64,000 bases of DNA. Origin: Balaenoptera acutorostrata. Lineage: Eukaryota; Chordata; Mammalia; Artiodactyla; Balaenopteridae. The stretch is taken from the NCBI RefSeq assembly GCF_949987535.1, contig NC_080080.1, positions 64,261,006-64,325,005 on the forward strand, given 5' to 3'. A program made the position numbers and the translations under genes. This document shows, piece after piece, positions 23,404 through 34,566 of this stretch (positions are counted from its first letter, which is position 1; every line of letters begins with the position of its first letter). The notes beneath the pieces were generated by a model. That model worked only from the letters and a program-made list of their open reading frames with translations. It did no database searches and was not told where the DNA came from.

Positions 23404-24076
23404 TTGCTTCATTGTCCTGGCTATTGTAAACAGTGCTGCAATGAACATTGGGGTGTATGTGTCTTTTTGAATTATGGTTTTCTCAGGGTATATGCCCAGT
23501 AGTGGGATGGCTGGGTCATATGGCAATTCTATTTCATGGAAGCAACCTAAATGCCCATTGACAAATGAATGGATAAAGAAGATGTGGCACATATATACAA
23601 TGGAATATTACTCAGCCATAAAAAGGAACGAAATTGGGTCATTTGTAGAGACGTGGATGGACCTAGAGACTGTCATACAGAGTGATTTAAGTCGGAAAGA
23701 GAAAAAAAATATCGTATATTAACACATATACGTGGAATCTAGAAAAATGGTACAGATGAACCTGTTTGCAAGGCAGAAACAGACACACAGACGTACAGAA
23801 CAGACATACGGGCACCAAGGGAAAGCGGGGGTGGGATGAATTGGGAGACCGGGATTGACATATATACACCAATACGTATAAAATAGATAACTAATGAGAA
23901 CCTACTGTATAGCAAAGGGAACTCTACTCAGTGCTCTCTGGTGACCTAAATGGGAAGGAAATCCAAAAAAGAGGGGATGTATGTATACATACAGCTCATT
24001 CACTTCGCTTTACAGTAGAAACTAACACAACACTGTAGAACAACTATACCTCAATAAAAAAATAATAAAATTTAAA
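23404..24076 (+). mobile_element. L1 insertion with 5' inversion (twin priming)
   Basis: 23404-23536 is L1 in antisense; from 23537 the same L1 continues in sense to its 3' UTR and A-rich tail. The pieces overlap by a few bases at the 'gaagcaac' junction string. Flanking duplications are 'aaaagaacaagagg' (near 23389-23402) and a near-match 'aaaagaacaaaagagg' (24077-24092). This is the classic outcome of twin priming during L1 reverse transcription. Confidence 0.93.
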
Positions 24077-24092
24077 AAAAGAACAAAAGAGG

Positions 24093-24470
24093 ATCCAGAG
24101 TCAACCAGAAGGGTGACTGCTTGAGGCAGAGTCATCCAGGAAGTTCGAACCCTTTGACCTTTCTCCTTGTGCCATGCAGATTCAGTAGAGGCTCCCGTCC
24201 CTAGCAAGGAGCAATGCACAACCAGGAAGATGTCCCCCCTGGTAGTCAGGACTTGGTACAGGATTCACTGCCACCCAGAAGGAAGGGAAAGCCTCCATCA
24301 CTGAGGAGGCCACAGGCTACTTCTCTGCCTGGAATCCTGGAAACAGGCCAGGTAATCAGATACAGCAGAGACAGACAAACCTAGGAGCTCAGATCCCAGA
24401 TGAGAATGCAAATCTAGCAAATATTTAAGGAAAAGTAATCCTCTGAATGAAAGGGATCACAGTCATCATA
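24093..24470. other. No recognisable feature
   Basis: No repeat or coding signature recognised. Confidence 0.45.
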
Positions 24471-25065
24471 TAGATAAACTAATATCCAAAGAAACAAAGA
24501 TAACAAATGAGACTTTAAAAGAAGTATGTATGGAACATATAGTTAACATCCTCAGAGGAATAAGAAGAATTCTTCTTTTAGCAGAAACACATTATAAACA
24601 ACTAGGGGCCTTCAAAAGGAAGACTGTAATTATTGAAAAAAATTTTTAAACTCAATAAATGTACTGAGTAACAGAAAAGATATAACTGAAGGATGAACAC
24701 TTAGCTAGAATATACAACTAAGGATCCTCCTAGAACACAGCTCAAAAAGGTCAAATAAAAGGTGAATATGGAGGGACTTCCCTGGCGGGCCAGTGGTTAG
24801 GACTCTGCACTTCCACTGCTGGGGGCCCAGGTTCAATCCCTGGTCAGGGAACTAAGATCCCACAAGCCATGCAACACAGCCAAAAAAAAAAAAAGAACAA
24901 CAACAACAACAACAAAAGGTGAATATGGGAAAAAAAAAAAAGATTCAAAAGTTTCAACATCTGCCTAATAGGAATTCCAAAAAGAACAGAGAGAAGAAAT
25001 ACTCATAGAAATAACAGAAAAAAAGATTTCCAGGAAAGATAAAAATCCTCAACAAACGTCCAGCA
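24471..25065 (+). mobile_element. Possible old L1/HAL1 ORF1-region fragment
   Basis: A-rich text with 'cctaataggaattccaaaaagaac' type sequence and 'gatttccaggaaagataaaa' resembles the ORF1 region of old L1 or HAL1. Heavily diverged. A young short SINE sits inside at 24772-24913. Confidence 0.4.
24772..24913 (+). mobile_element. Short CHR-type tRNA SINE
   Basis: Head-only form ending in an A-run and (caa)n. Flanked by a perfect 15-bp target duplication 'aaaaggtgaatatgg' at 24757-24771 and 24914-24928. Confidence 0.97.
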
Positions 25066-25189
25066 GCTCACAGATATAGAGAACAAACTAGTGGTTACCA
25101 GTGGGGACAGGGAAGGGGGGCGGGGCAATAGAGGGGTATGGGATTAAGAGGCACAAACTATTAGGTATAAAATAAGCTACAAGGATATA
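25066..25189 (+). mobile_element. L1 3' UTR, left part
   Basis: 'agatatagagaacaaacta', 'gtggttaccagtgggg' and 'gggattaagaggcacaaac' are L1 3' UTR text. Split by the hAT element and resumed at 25833. Confidence 0.85.
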
Positions 25190-25197
25190 TTGTACAA

Positions 25198-25824
25198 CAG
25201 CAGTCCCCAACCTTTTTGGCACCAGGGACCGGTTTCACGAAAGACAATTTTTCCACAGACTGGGCAGGGGCATGGTTTCGGGATGATTCAAGCACATTAC
25301 AATTATTGTGCACTTTATTTCTATTATTATTGCATTGTAATATATAATGAAATAATTATACAACTCACCATAATGCAGAATCAGTGGGAGCCCTGAGCTT
25401 GTTTTCACTTGCCACTCACTGATAGGGTTTTGATATGAGTCTGCAAGCAATTGATTTATCACGGTCTCTGTGCAGTCAAACCTCTCTGCTAATGATAATC
25501 TGTATTTGCAGCCGCTCCCCAGCACTTGCATCACAGCCTCAGCTCCACCTCAGATCATCAGGCATTAGATTCTCATAAGGAGCCTGCAACTTAGATCCCT
25601 CACATGCGCAGTTCACAGTAGGGTTCGCACTCCTATGAGAATCTAATGCCGCCACTGATCTGACAGTAGGCGGAGCTCAGGCAGTAATGCAAGCAATGGG
25701 GAGCAGCTGTAAATACAGATGAAGCCTCACTTGCTTGCCAGCCGCTCACCTCCTGCTGTGTGGCCTGGTTCTTAACAGGCCACGGACCAGTACTGGTCTG
25801 TGGCCCAGGGGTTGGGGACTCCTG
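25198..25824 (+). mobile_element. Nonautonomous hAT DNA transposon
   Basis: 627-bp element with terminal inverted repeats 'cagcagtccccaacc' and 'ggttggggactcctg', flanked by 8-bp target duplications 'ttgtacaa' (25190-25197) and 'ttgcacaa' (25825-25832, one mismatch), the hAT hallmark. An internal inverted repeat pairs about 25561-25582 with 25630-25650 ('agattctcata' and 'tatgagaatct'). No transposase reading frame. The sequence matches the pattern of a common eutherian family (possibly the MER45 or a related hAT group); the name is uncertain. Confidence 0.92.
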
Positions 25825-25832
25825 TTGCACAA

Positions 25833-25978
25833 CTCGTGAAATATAGCCAATACTTTATAGTAACTATAAATGGAGTATAATCTTTAAACATTGTAAAGCA
25901 CTATATTATACACCTGAAACTTATATAATATTGTAAATTAACTATGCCTCAATAAAAACAAATGAATAAATAAAAAGC
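25833..25978 (+). mobile_element. L1 3' UTR, right part
   Basis: Resumes with 'gtgaaatatagccaatac' and ends 'tgcctcaataaaaacaaatg', the conserved L1 3' end including a poly(A) signal. Confidence 0.9.
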
Positions 25979-27007
25979 TTCTCCACCTCTTTCTTATTGA
26001 TAGACAATATTACCAACCCCCAGCTCTCCAAAGACTCAACTCCAATGCCACAAAATTGGAAGCCCTGCTCAATGGCTGAGTGACATCTGCATGTTTTCAG
26101 AATGTTTGCTGAAGGGACTTCAAATCCTGGTATACTGGTTAATGCTTCCTTCATGCTTCCTTTGCAAACTTGATCTTTGCCTTCACTTTTATCACCCAGT
26201 GTTCCGTGTGTTCCCTTAGGGCCAGTTATGGCTGCGTTCCATGGTCTACAAAACTTATCCATGCACGGAGCCGTCTTTGAAATCAAAGGCACGCCATGCT
26301 CAGACCTACTCTAAATGCTGCGTGAGTTTCTCATCCAAACTTTTGATCCACCATTTGTTTTCTATTCCCTCTCTCCTGGGATCCTGGTCCAGATGGCACT
26401 TTTCATTGGTGCTATGCCCCATTCCTGTCACAGAACAACAAAAGTTTAATTTCCAAATATGGAAGCAATGTTTCAGGGTTGATGCCATTCTACTATGTAA
26501 GGTAATATACTTCTCGAAATATTTTTAAGATTTGGATGTCTGTTACCACAACTGATCACTCTTCAAGTTTGTGTATGTTGACTAGACTATAAATATTTTA
26601 GCAATGGATTCACTCATGTTTTAAAAACACTATGCACTTACAAAACACAAGGCTCATTATCCATAGAATATTTCATGTACCTTAGGCAAAATACTTTTAC
26701 ATGCAGTAAGGCAATACAAAAAGGTTAACAGATGGGATATATTTGCATTAGAATCTTACTCATAGAAGTGAGGAGGTGAAACCTTTTTTTCTTAGGAAGT
26801 TACTTGGCAAAGAACTTGGCAAATAGATTTAGAAATTATAATGATGAGAATCCAATAGCAGAATAGGAGGCAATTCTCATTTAAGTGTCCCCATGCAGTC
26901 TCATTTACATGGGGGGTGGGGGGAAGAGAGAGAGAGAGAGGCCTAGTAGAAAAAGTTGTGAACAGTAATAAGTGACACGATATGTAACTAACCATATTTC
27001 CAATTAA
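25979..27007. other. No recognisable gene or named repeat
   Basis: Contains a G-rich and (GA)n patch at about 26910-26940. Open frames (e.g. 25942-26292 minus) run partly into L1 sequence and are not convincing. Confidence 0.45.
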
Positions 27008-27157
27008 CAAAATAATTTGTATAATCAATTATTGAAAGGAACTGTACAAGACACCAGAAGAGATACAAAGAATAGTCCATTTCAAAATAATTTGTATAAT
27101 CAATTATTGAAAGGAACTGTACAAGACACCAGAAGAGATACAAAGAATAGTCCATTT
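27008..27157. repeat. Perfect tandem duplication, 2 x 75 bp
   Basis: The unit starting 'caaaataatttgtataatc' at 27008 repeats at 27083 with no difference seen in 75 bp. The absence of mutations indicates a recent duplication, or an assembly duplication. Confidence 0.97.
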
Positions 27158-27184
27158 CCTTAAAGAGGTAAGATAACTCCTCTG

Positions 27185-27415
27185 CTTAAAAGAATTCAAT
27201 AGATTCCTCTGCCAGGCTTCAATGGGCCTCTGTGACCAGGACCCTAAGCATGCCTCCTTATACTCCATAATCCAGGAATACTAAACTACCTTAGTATTCT
27301 GTTATTTCACTTTTTCTTATCTATGTACATGCTGTTCAATAGCCTGTCTACCCACCCAGTAAGTATTAGTCATCCTTCAAAATCTGACTCAGCTCCTCTT
27401 CTGTAAGAGAATTTG
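27185..27415 (+). mobile_element. Possible L2 3' fragment
   Basis: 'catgctgttcaatagcctg' and 'catccttcaaaatctgactc' resemble the L2 3' region, diverged. Borders on the ERVL remnant. Confidence 0.35.
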
Positions 27416-29549
27416 CAAGAGATACTACCTGTTGGTGCCACAAATGTGTCTTCAACAAGCCATGCCCTCTTTTGCTAACAATGATTCTCCATTTGCAAGG
27501 CAGCATCTGGCTTACTCCCAAGCCCTGGTAGAGAGTGAAAGCCAGACCATGGGGCATCAAATGGCATTGCAATTTGAACTGTCTATCATGAACTGGGTGT
27601 TTATCTGATCCACCAAATCACAAAATTGGCTGTTCAAAGCAGCATTCCATTATACATTAGAAATTGTACAATACAGATCAGACTCAGCATGTTTGGAAGG
27701 GACATCTCTCCCCCAATCCACCTAGGGGGTCGTTGGGAGTTTCTTTTAATTAGTTAAAAGAGGAAGAAAATGCTTGGTCCTGGTAACAGATACATCTGCA
27801 CTCTATGCCTTTCAGGCCATCCCTGAAAGATAGTGGTTAGTATAAACCCTCCCCACAAGCAGAACTTTGGGTTATCTGCTTCACGAGAAGGGAAAAGCCA
27901 CTGAGGTCTAGACCTACACTGACTCATGGGCAGGGGCTAATAGTGTGGCTGGCTGGTCAGACTCGAAAATAAAATTGGGAAATTGGCGGTGAGGGTGAGT
28001 TGGGGAGAGATATGTGGATGGACTCTTAGAATGGACATGAAGTATGAAGATATTCACCAGAAGGATCACTTTGAAGGAGTGATCCTGTCTACTCCATCAG
28101 GTAGACAAAATGACCTATTCAATTTCTAACAGCAGACTCTTTCCTTAGCCTCTTCAGTGTTCGCGCAATGGGCCCATGTGAAAAATGGCCACAGTAACAG
28201 GGATAAAGGCTAGGCATGGGCTCACCAAAGCTCATCCAGCTACCACCTCTCCTGAGTGTCCAACTTGCCAACAGTAGAAGCCAACACCAAACCCCTGATA
28301 TAAAATGATTTTCCCAGAGGTCCAACCAGTCACCTGGAGTTACATTGGTTTTCTTCCATGATGGAAGGAGTGAAAATTTGTCCTCACATGTTTTAGACTC
28401 ATATTCTGGTACAGATTTGTCTTCCCTGCCTGAAGTGCTTTTTCCAGCACCTCCATATGGACTTACAGAATGCTTTAATCATTGCCATTAGTGTTCCACA
28501 CACATGCTCCATCCAGAGGAAATATTTTAAGGCAAAGGAAGAATAGCAATGATCTTGCATATATATAATTGACTGGTCTTTTCATCCAAAGGTAACTGGC
28601 TTGATAAAATGATAGAATGGCCTGTTTAAAGATCATCTACGGCACCAGCTGGGAGACCACTGGCAGACACTGTGAGGCTGGCGTGCTATCCTACAGCATG
28701 CAGTATATGCCCTAAACCAGTTTCCACTAGGTGGTTCTATGTCCTCCAGAGCCAGAATTCATGGGTCCAGGAACCAAAGGGAGAAGGTAAAAGCACTCCC
28801 TCTCACTATTATATCTAGTGAATTTTTTCATCTTCCCTGCAACTCAAAGAAATTTTGTGTCCTGTCAACGTGACTTTGAGCTCAGTGGATTTAGACATCT
28901 TAGTGCCCAAGGGAAACACAGTCACTGTTCTGATGAATTCTGAGCTTTTTGAAATTCTCATGCTGCTGAGTCAACAGGTAGAGGAATAAGTTTGCTCTAG
29001 TGGCCAAGGTGGTTGATCCCAATTACCAGGAGACAATTGAATTGCTGTTACATAATGGAGGTATGAAGGACTGTGTTTGAAACACAGAGACCCACTAGAG
29101 CACCTCCTAGTACTCTCTTGCCCAATAGCCCTGGTCAATGGAAAATTGCAGCAACTCAATTAAGACAGACATCCAAGGATGCATATCCCATGGGAATGAA
29201 GGTTTGGACCACCTCACTAAGTAAAGCACTCTATCCCGGTGAGAAGCTAGCAGAGGAAGCATGGATTGGCTGCTGAACAAAGGCAACAATGGTTACCAGT
29301 TAAGTCTGGTAACAGGGGTTACCAGCAGCAATACTTCGTATTATTTTTCCCCTTCCTCCCCCATATCCTCATGATTTTATGTGAAGAACGCTGGTGATTG
29401 CTAACATTTTCAGCTGCGAGTACAACCAGATTGATGACATCAGTATCGATGATTAACTGATGGGACTCTCAGTGGGACACTGTGTTGGGACACAAACACT
29501 TACCTGAGGGAAGGACAAGAGTGGATATAGAGAGGGGAGAGGAGTGAAC
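27416..29549 (+). mobile_element. ERVL endogenous retrovirus internal remnant
   Basis: The order RNase H end, integrase, dUTPase and 3' noncoding tract follows that of mammalian ERVL elements, and an LTR follows at 29550. The 5' half (LTR, gag, protease, most of RT) is missing. All frames are broken by stops and frameshifts. ERVL is an old, env-less family of endogenous retroviruses. The call rests on conserved nucleotide text and the two domain signatures described under 28100-29340. Confidence 0.85.
28100..29340 (+). pseudogene. Decayed ERVL integrase-dUTPase region
   Basis: The integrase zinc finger is present but broken. A His pair (HVKNGH, about 28175-28192) is in one frame and ends in a stop. 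The Cys pair (ECPTCQQ, 28254-28274) is in another frame and runs into a TAG at 28275. Downstream are dUTPase remnants: a motif-1-like SVDLD at 28882-28896 and a motif-3-like VDPNY...LLLHNGG at 29012-29062, again in different frames. A dUTPase after integrase is a known ERVL trait. No product can be made from this copy. Confidence 0.8.
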
Positions 29550-30018
29550 TGTGCCCCTCCAGATCTACTCTCCCCTCTCTTCCACCCTGTTCTCTGCTCC
29601 CAGAAAGCTGACCTCTAAGGACTATGTCTGTGAACTTCCTTGCCCCCTGACCTCTGATTGAGGAACATCAGGAGAAGATCAGAGGACAGAAGTAGAGTGA
29701 GACGGGGTGTTTATTCTCTCCACCCATTTCCCTAACTGTAGAGCCCCCCCCAGTCCCAATCTGTATCCCTCCATCTAAGATTTCAGCTCCAGCCAGAGAC
29801 CCTGGCGCTCGCTCGCATGCGTGCTCTCTCTCTCTCTGTAGTTTCCAGTAACTGCTTCCTTCCATCGGCCCTTCTGAAGCCCTGCATAATTAGCTTCTAG
29901 ACCCTGCACTGTCCCTTCTGAGGGCCCTACACGCTGACCTGTGATTACCTCTTTATTAGATCCTCTTCAGTTTAGTCTATAGATATGCTATCTGTTTGCT
30001 GCTGTGACACTGACCCAA
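29550..30018 (+). mobile_element. ERVL 3' LTR
   Basis: Starts 'tgtgcccctccagatctact' directly after the ERVL internal tract and ends with 'ctttattagatcctcttcag ... atctgtttgctgctgtgac', an arrangement I recognise from old ERVL LTRs (LTR33-like by pattern; name uncertain). Contains a (CT)n run near 29825-29838. Confidence 0.7.
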
Positions 30019-30150
30019 GCATCTTTCTCACCCACTAAATTATGAGTTCCTTGAGGGCAGGGTCTTATTCACTATTGTATTCTCCAGAGCTTAACCAGTG
30101 CCTGGTTTATAAGAGGTGCTCACTAAACATTTGTTGATTGAATGAATGAT
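30019..30150 (+). mobile_element. L2 LINE 3' end
   Basis: 'tatgagttccttgagggcag', 'ggtcttattcactattgtat', 'gcctggtttataagaggtgc' and '(tgaa)n' end match the L2 3' terminus well. Confidence 0.8.
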
Positions 30151-30513
30151 AAAATGCAAATATCTGTAATACAAGACAGACTATACACAGCATAAGAACA
30201 GGACACCATACACAGCAAAGAAAGACAAGTGGGGCTGAGATCCAGTCTACACAGAGCTGGCACACAGCTGCCTCAGCCTGATCCAGAGGAAGGGCTATCT
30301 TTATGGAATTAGTCCAACCAGGGAGGTACCTTTTGATAATACGCGCAAAGAAGTGCTATGTCCCAGCAGGTAGTCTTGCGTAAGAAAAAGATTTGACCTA
30401 AGCAATTTGGGTAGTAAGAGAAAAGGTTTATAACAGCTTGGGGACAGTAAAGAAAGATTTCAACTAGGGGACATCTCATGATTACATTTATCATGAGATA
30501 AATGCATCGCCAT
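30151..30513. other. No recognisable feature
   Basis: No repeat or gene recognised. Confidence 0.45.
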
Positions 30514-30527
30514 TCAGTTGTTTATTT

Positions 30528-30873
30528 TTTTTTTTTTTTTTTTTTTTTTTTAATGAGGATCTTGAATCAGATGCGTATGTTTTTGATTGATTGATTGATT
30601 GATTGATTTTGGCTGTGTTGGGTCTTCGTTTCTGTGCGAGGGCTTTCTCCAGTTGTGGCAAGCGGGGGCCACTCTTCATCGCGATGCGCGGGCCTCTCAC
30701 CGCCGCGGCCTCTCTCGCCGCGGAGCACAGGCTCCAGACGCGCAGGCTCAGCAGTTGTGGCTCACGGGCCCAGCCGCTCCGCGGCATGTGGGATCTTCCC
30801 AGGCCAGGGCTCGAACCCGTGTCCCCTGCATTAGCAGGCAGACTCTCAACCACTGCGCCACCAGGGAAGCCCC
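30528..30873 (-). mobile_element. CHR-type tRNA SINE with extra 3' sequence
   Basis: Target duplication 'tcagttgtttattt' at 30514-30527 and 30874-30887, perfect. On minus, after the body and a (caat)n run, about 30 nt of unique sequence (30553-30581) precede the terminal A-run. The extra piece lies inside the target duplication, so it came in with the SINE. Confidence 0.97.
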
Positions 30874-30887
30874 TCAGTTGTTTATTT

Positions 30888-31955
30888 ATATGATATTTAC
30901 AATGTTTTCATGTACTATAAGGATGAGACAGGGTATTTTTAGCCAAGGCTACATAACCTCAGACAAATCATGATAGGATTTTTTTTAACTCCGGTCCAAT
31001 TAGTTGAGGGCTAATTTAGTAGTGGGAGATGCTTCCAGATACTTAACACATGATTCAGCTGTATAAACAGTGGTGGAAAATGAGGCTGAACAAATTTCTC
31101 ATACGTTCTGATTTGGTCACAGGTGTACAGACAAGGATGTATACAGAGCTTGAATTCTCTCTGTAAAGAAGAAAAAGGAAACCGAGTCCAAGACCAATAA
31201 ATATTTTTTTTCAGGTTGCTAAACCAATATCTAAATACTGTGAGGTGAATAACTGAATACATAAATAACAATGCTATGCTTCAACCCTATCGGATAACCT
31301 TAAATAATAGTGCAGAGAAATAAAGCCAAAGGCTTAACTCAATTGCTACCCATAAGGCAGATCAGGGACTAACTCCACTGAAATACTTTGCTTTATTTGG
31401 TATATCTAGATTCATTTCAAATAGTTGTAGGAAGTACTGAATCTGACTTTGCAATGATAATTTAAACAAAATCTCTGTGATAGACTAAAATGCTCTAGTA
31501 TTAGCATTTGTGAGACTCTCGGGTACTTAGTAAAAATTATAGGGTTTGGGGTTCAGTGAAAGGAGAATTGGCAAGCCTTCACCTTCAGAAAAAAGAAGTT
31601 ATTTTAAGATTTCCATGGCAAAAGTGGATTACTCAATAGAGAACTCACACATTTTAATGGTTATATCTGACCAGTCCTACCGGCAAACAAATAAGACAGC
31701 TTTTGTTACTCTGCTACCCTGGGTTAATTTAAACCACACCTGTTTAGAAGGGCGTCTAGGGAATTTCTACAAGTTTTGACCTGCATCTCCTCGTTTAGAG
31801 TTAACGAGAATGTGCTTCTATATCATATTTATGTCTCGGGTTTCAAAACCCTCCGCAGGGGAGTAAAGCAAGTTTGCCGTTTTGTGGGTCACTTTGTGGA
31901 GTAAATGTCTCCTTTTACCTTCTCTCTGACTGTTTTTGCCCCTTGTATAATGGAA
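30888..31955. other. No recognisable feature
   Basis: About 1.1 kb, A+T-rich, no named repeat or coding signal. Confidence 0.45.
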
Positions 31956-31959
31956 ACAA

Positions 31960-32170
31960 CATTGTTTTAAGTCAGGCTGTTTGATTCAAATTCTAACATT
32001 CCCTTGTTTTTAACTGTGTGCATGCTAAGCTGCTGTTTCCCCCTTTATAAAATTGGACTAAGAATAACTGTCTTACAGGATTGTTATCAAGTACATCAAA
32101 AATGCATAGAAAGTATTTCAGTACCAGGTATTTAATAAGCGGGAGCTGCATCATTATCCATATTATTATT
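31960..32170 (+). mobile_element. MIR SINE
   Basis: 'gattcaaattctaacattc', 'ctgctgtttccccctttataaaattgg' type text and 'gtatttaataagcgggagct' follow MIR in sense. Diverged. Confidence 0.7.
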
Positions 32171-33835
32171 ATTACAATTCCCCCTTCAGGACTTCTATGA
32201 TACCAATTTGATTTCAAGAGCCTGCAGTGCTTAGGAAAGAAATTATTCAAAATTATTCAGGAAAGCAGGGTGAATCACTAGTAAGTCAGTTGTATTTTAT
32301 TCAATGACATGTACCTAATGACGGTAAGATAGGCTTCTCCGAGCCTTTCTGCCATATAAAACATACGTATCATAAAATATAATTGTTTTTGAACTGCAGT
32401 CAGAGAACCAGTGGAGGTGAAAATTTAGGTAAGGTCTGCAAAGCCTAAGTCACTCCCAGAGCACTCAGAATTCATAAATGAGTTTCTCATTTGTCAATGT
32501 TGGTCCAGATTTCAGTATCCTCTGTGAGCAATTAACAGCTTTTGCTATTGCCTAAAATATAAAATCTCCATGAAATGATTTTTGCCATTTTTGTTTGCTA
32601 TAATTGTTGCCACTGTTCATTTAGACATCATCTATATCTCTTCAGTCCAATAAATAAATAAAATGTCCAAATCGCTTGAAACAGCTGTCCATGCACATCT
32701 TGGATAAATAGTATGATAACAGAGGTGCTTTAAGGGGCCTATCCAGTAAAACTGTAAATCCCCAAATTCCAGCCATATTATAATATCAGTGTTGAAATTT
32801 TTCACATAAGGAATTAGAAAAACTTTTACAATGTGATTAATACATCACATTGTTTAATATCCACCTTTCTTCTTCCCTGACCCTTTCTGAGGAACATATC
32901 TAACAACAGATAATTTGCCCCATTCTTTCAAAATGTCAAATGTCTTTTTTCTTTATTTGAATGATTTGATCTAAGAGAAGTGGCTTGGAAAAGCATTAGG
33001 AGTGTCAGGTTTTATAATAAACCATGTGGGTGGAGGGTTTTGTTGGGTTGATTTTTTTTTTTTTTTTTTTGGCTGACAGCAAACAAGTCTATCTGAAAAC
33101 ACACTAAGCTCCAGCAGGTGCCCAGAGCTAATTTGGTTTGCAACTATTTTTAAAAAGCACTAGCTAAGTTTTATAACAAGTCGTACCAAATGGCTGTATT
33201 GTTGTTCTGTCTTCCTGCAATCCAGGGACAAGTTTTAAAATGTGACTCTAAAGATACGGCCAGGAATCTAAAATACCCAGCTTCTTAAACCTTCCCCTAG
33301 ATCCCCAGAAACAAAACAGTTAGAGGTTTACACTTGAGTTTCCACTTCACACATTTCTCCATGAAATCTCTGCACTTCCTGTCAAGTAGTTTTCATTTGA
33401 ATCTAGCAAGTTTTAGCTCTGGCCAGAAAGGATGATGTGAAATGCTTCCCGGCAGCCAGATTCAGCTGGATCTGTGGATCCAACCACCTGCTGACAGCAT
33501 GTGTTTTGGCTCCAGGCAATCACAAGGGATATTCACTCTCCCTATGGACTTTCACAGCAGTCCGGTCAGTCGACATCTCCTCCTAATACTCCCAGATTAA
33601 ATGCCCATTTAGGTGCGGTGTTTGAAGAACCCTCAGTTTTTAATCTCTCTGATTCATTTGGTTAGCCTGGCCTTTCCTTTCTCAAAGACAGAAGTCCTTT
33701 TTGGATTAATATACAAAGATTAGATTTGAGGGTTTGTGTTTTGTTTGTTTGTTCTATCTCTGTATATCCAAGCACAGAAATCACTAATATAGTGCCTAGG
33801 GTCAAAGTAGATATTAGTTCCACGAGGCAGCAGGT
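32171..33835. other. No gene; repeat-poor stretch
   Basis: No named repeat except a T-run at 33052-33070. The part at about 32500-33000 has the A+T-rich, repeat-free texture of conserved noncoding DNA, which I cannot test. Confidence 0.4.
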
Positions 33836-33839
33836 GTCA

Positions 33840-34040
33840 TGTGAGAGTCAGCCTAACCCGGATTTGAATTACACACTTGGCAATGTGTAATCTTCGGCTA
33901 GTTACTTAACCTCTCTGACAAAGATGGAGATAACAGTACCTACCTCAGAGGTTTGTTATGAAGATTAATGTGATTATACATATAAAATGTCTAACATTGT
34001 CAGGTTCATCATAAATGCTCAATAAATTCCAGTTGCTTTT
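33840..34040 (+). mobile_element. MIR SINE
   Basis: 'cccggatttgaattacac', 'gctagttacttaacctctct', 'gtacctacctcagaggtttg' and 'catcataaatgctcaataaa' give a clear MIR. Confidence 0.9.
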
Positions 34041-34149
34041 TTTTTTTTTTTTAACAGTGAAACCACCCAAATCTGCTGTGTGTTCATTGTGCCACAGGGA
34101 ACAGTTCAGCTGATAACATCCCAATACACCCTTCCATCTGACTCTCAAC

Positions 34150-34300
34150 GATACTTCTGTAACAGGATCGTGGCAGCCATCATTAGCCTCTTCCTGCAGA
34201 TTGGGAAACGGAGGTGCAAAAAGATGAAGCAATTTTACCAAAGCCTTACAAGAGCTAAGTAGAGAGCCCAGACTCGGCCGTGGATCGTCTAACCCTAAAT
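34150..34300 (-). mobile_element. MIR SINE fragment
   Basis: 'cattagcctcttcctgcaga', 'ttgggaaacggaggtgc' and 'agagagcccagactcggcc' follow MIR in antisense. A 201-codon minus-strand open frame runs through this element and the MIR at 33840. Confidence 0.65.
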
Positions 34301-34458
34301 CCAGTCCTTTTTCTCCAGCTTTATCATTTGCTGTTTGATTTTGTTCCACACACTCTGAATTATTCAGTGAAAACCTATTCTCCATAGTCTCCATTCTTGG
34401 CAGATGCAGTAAACAGAATTGTGAGGCCACAGTGGGGACAATACAAGCTGTCCAAGCC

Positions 34459-34566
34459 ATGTCCACTCCGGTCCTGCGTCTGGCCCTGCTGGTGCAGCCA
34501 AGGATCAAACTGGGGGAGGACGTGGCCACCTTCCGGGCCATCAACTTCAAAAGGCTGGGGTATTAG
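34459..34566 (+). other. Short exon-like open stretch, unassigned
   Basis: A 35-codon ATG-to-TAG frame with 29 of 35 codons ending in G or C in an otherwise A+T-rich area. It encodes a Leu-rich start and ends in 'FRAINFKRLGY'. I do not recognise a family. It could be a fragment of a processed pseudogene, a terminal exon, or chance in a small GC-rich patch. No acceptable splice acceptor or poly(A) context was obvious. Confidence 0.2.

Noticed and set aside
33945..34550. 201-codon minus-strand open frame, the longest in the window
   Set aside because: It crosses two MIR elements and a T-run, so most of its codons are repeat sequence; no domain is visible.
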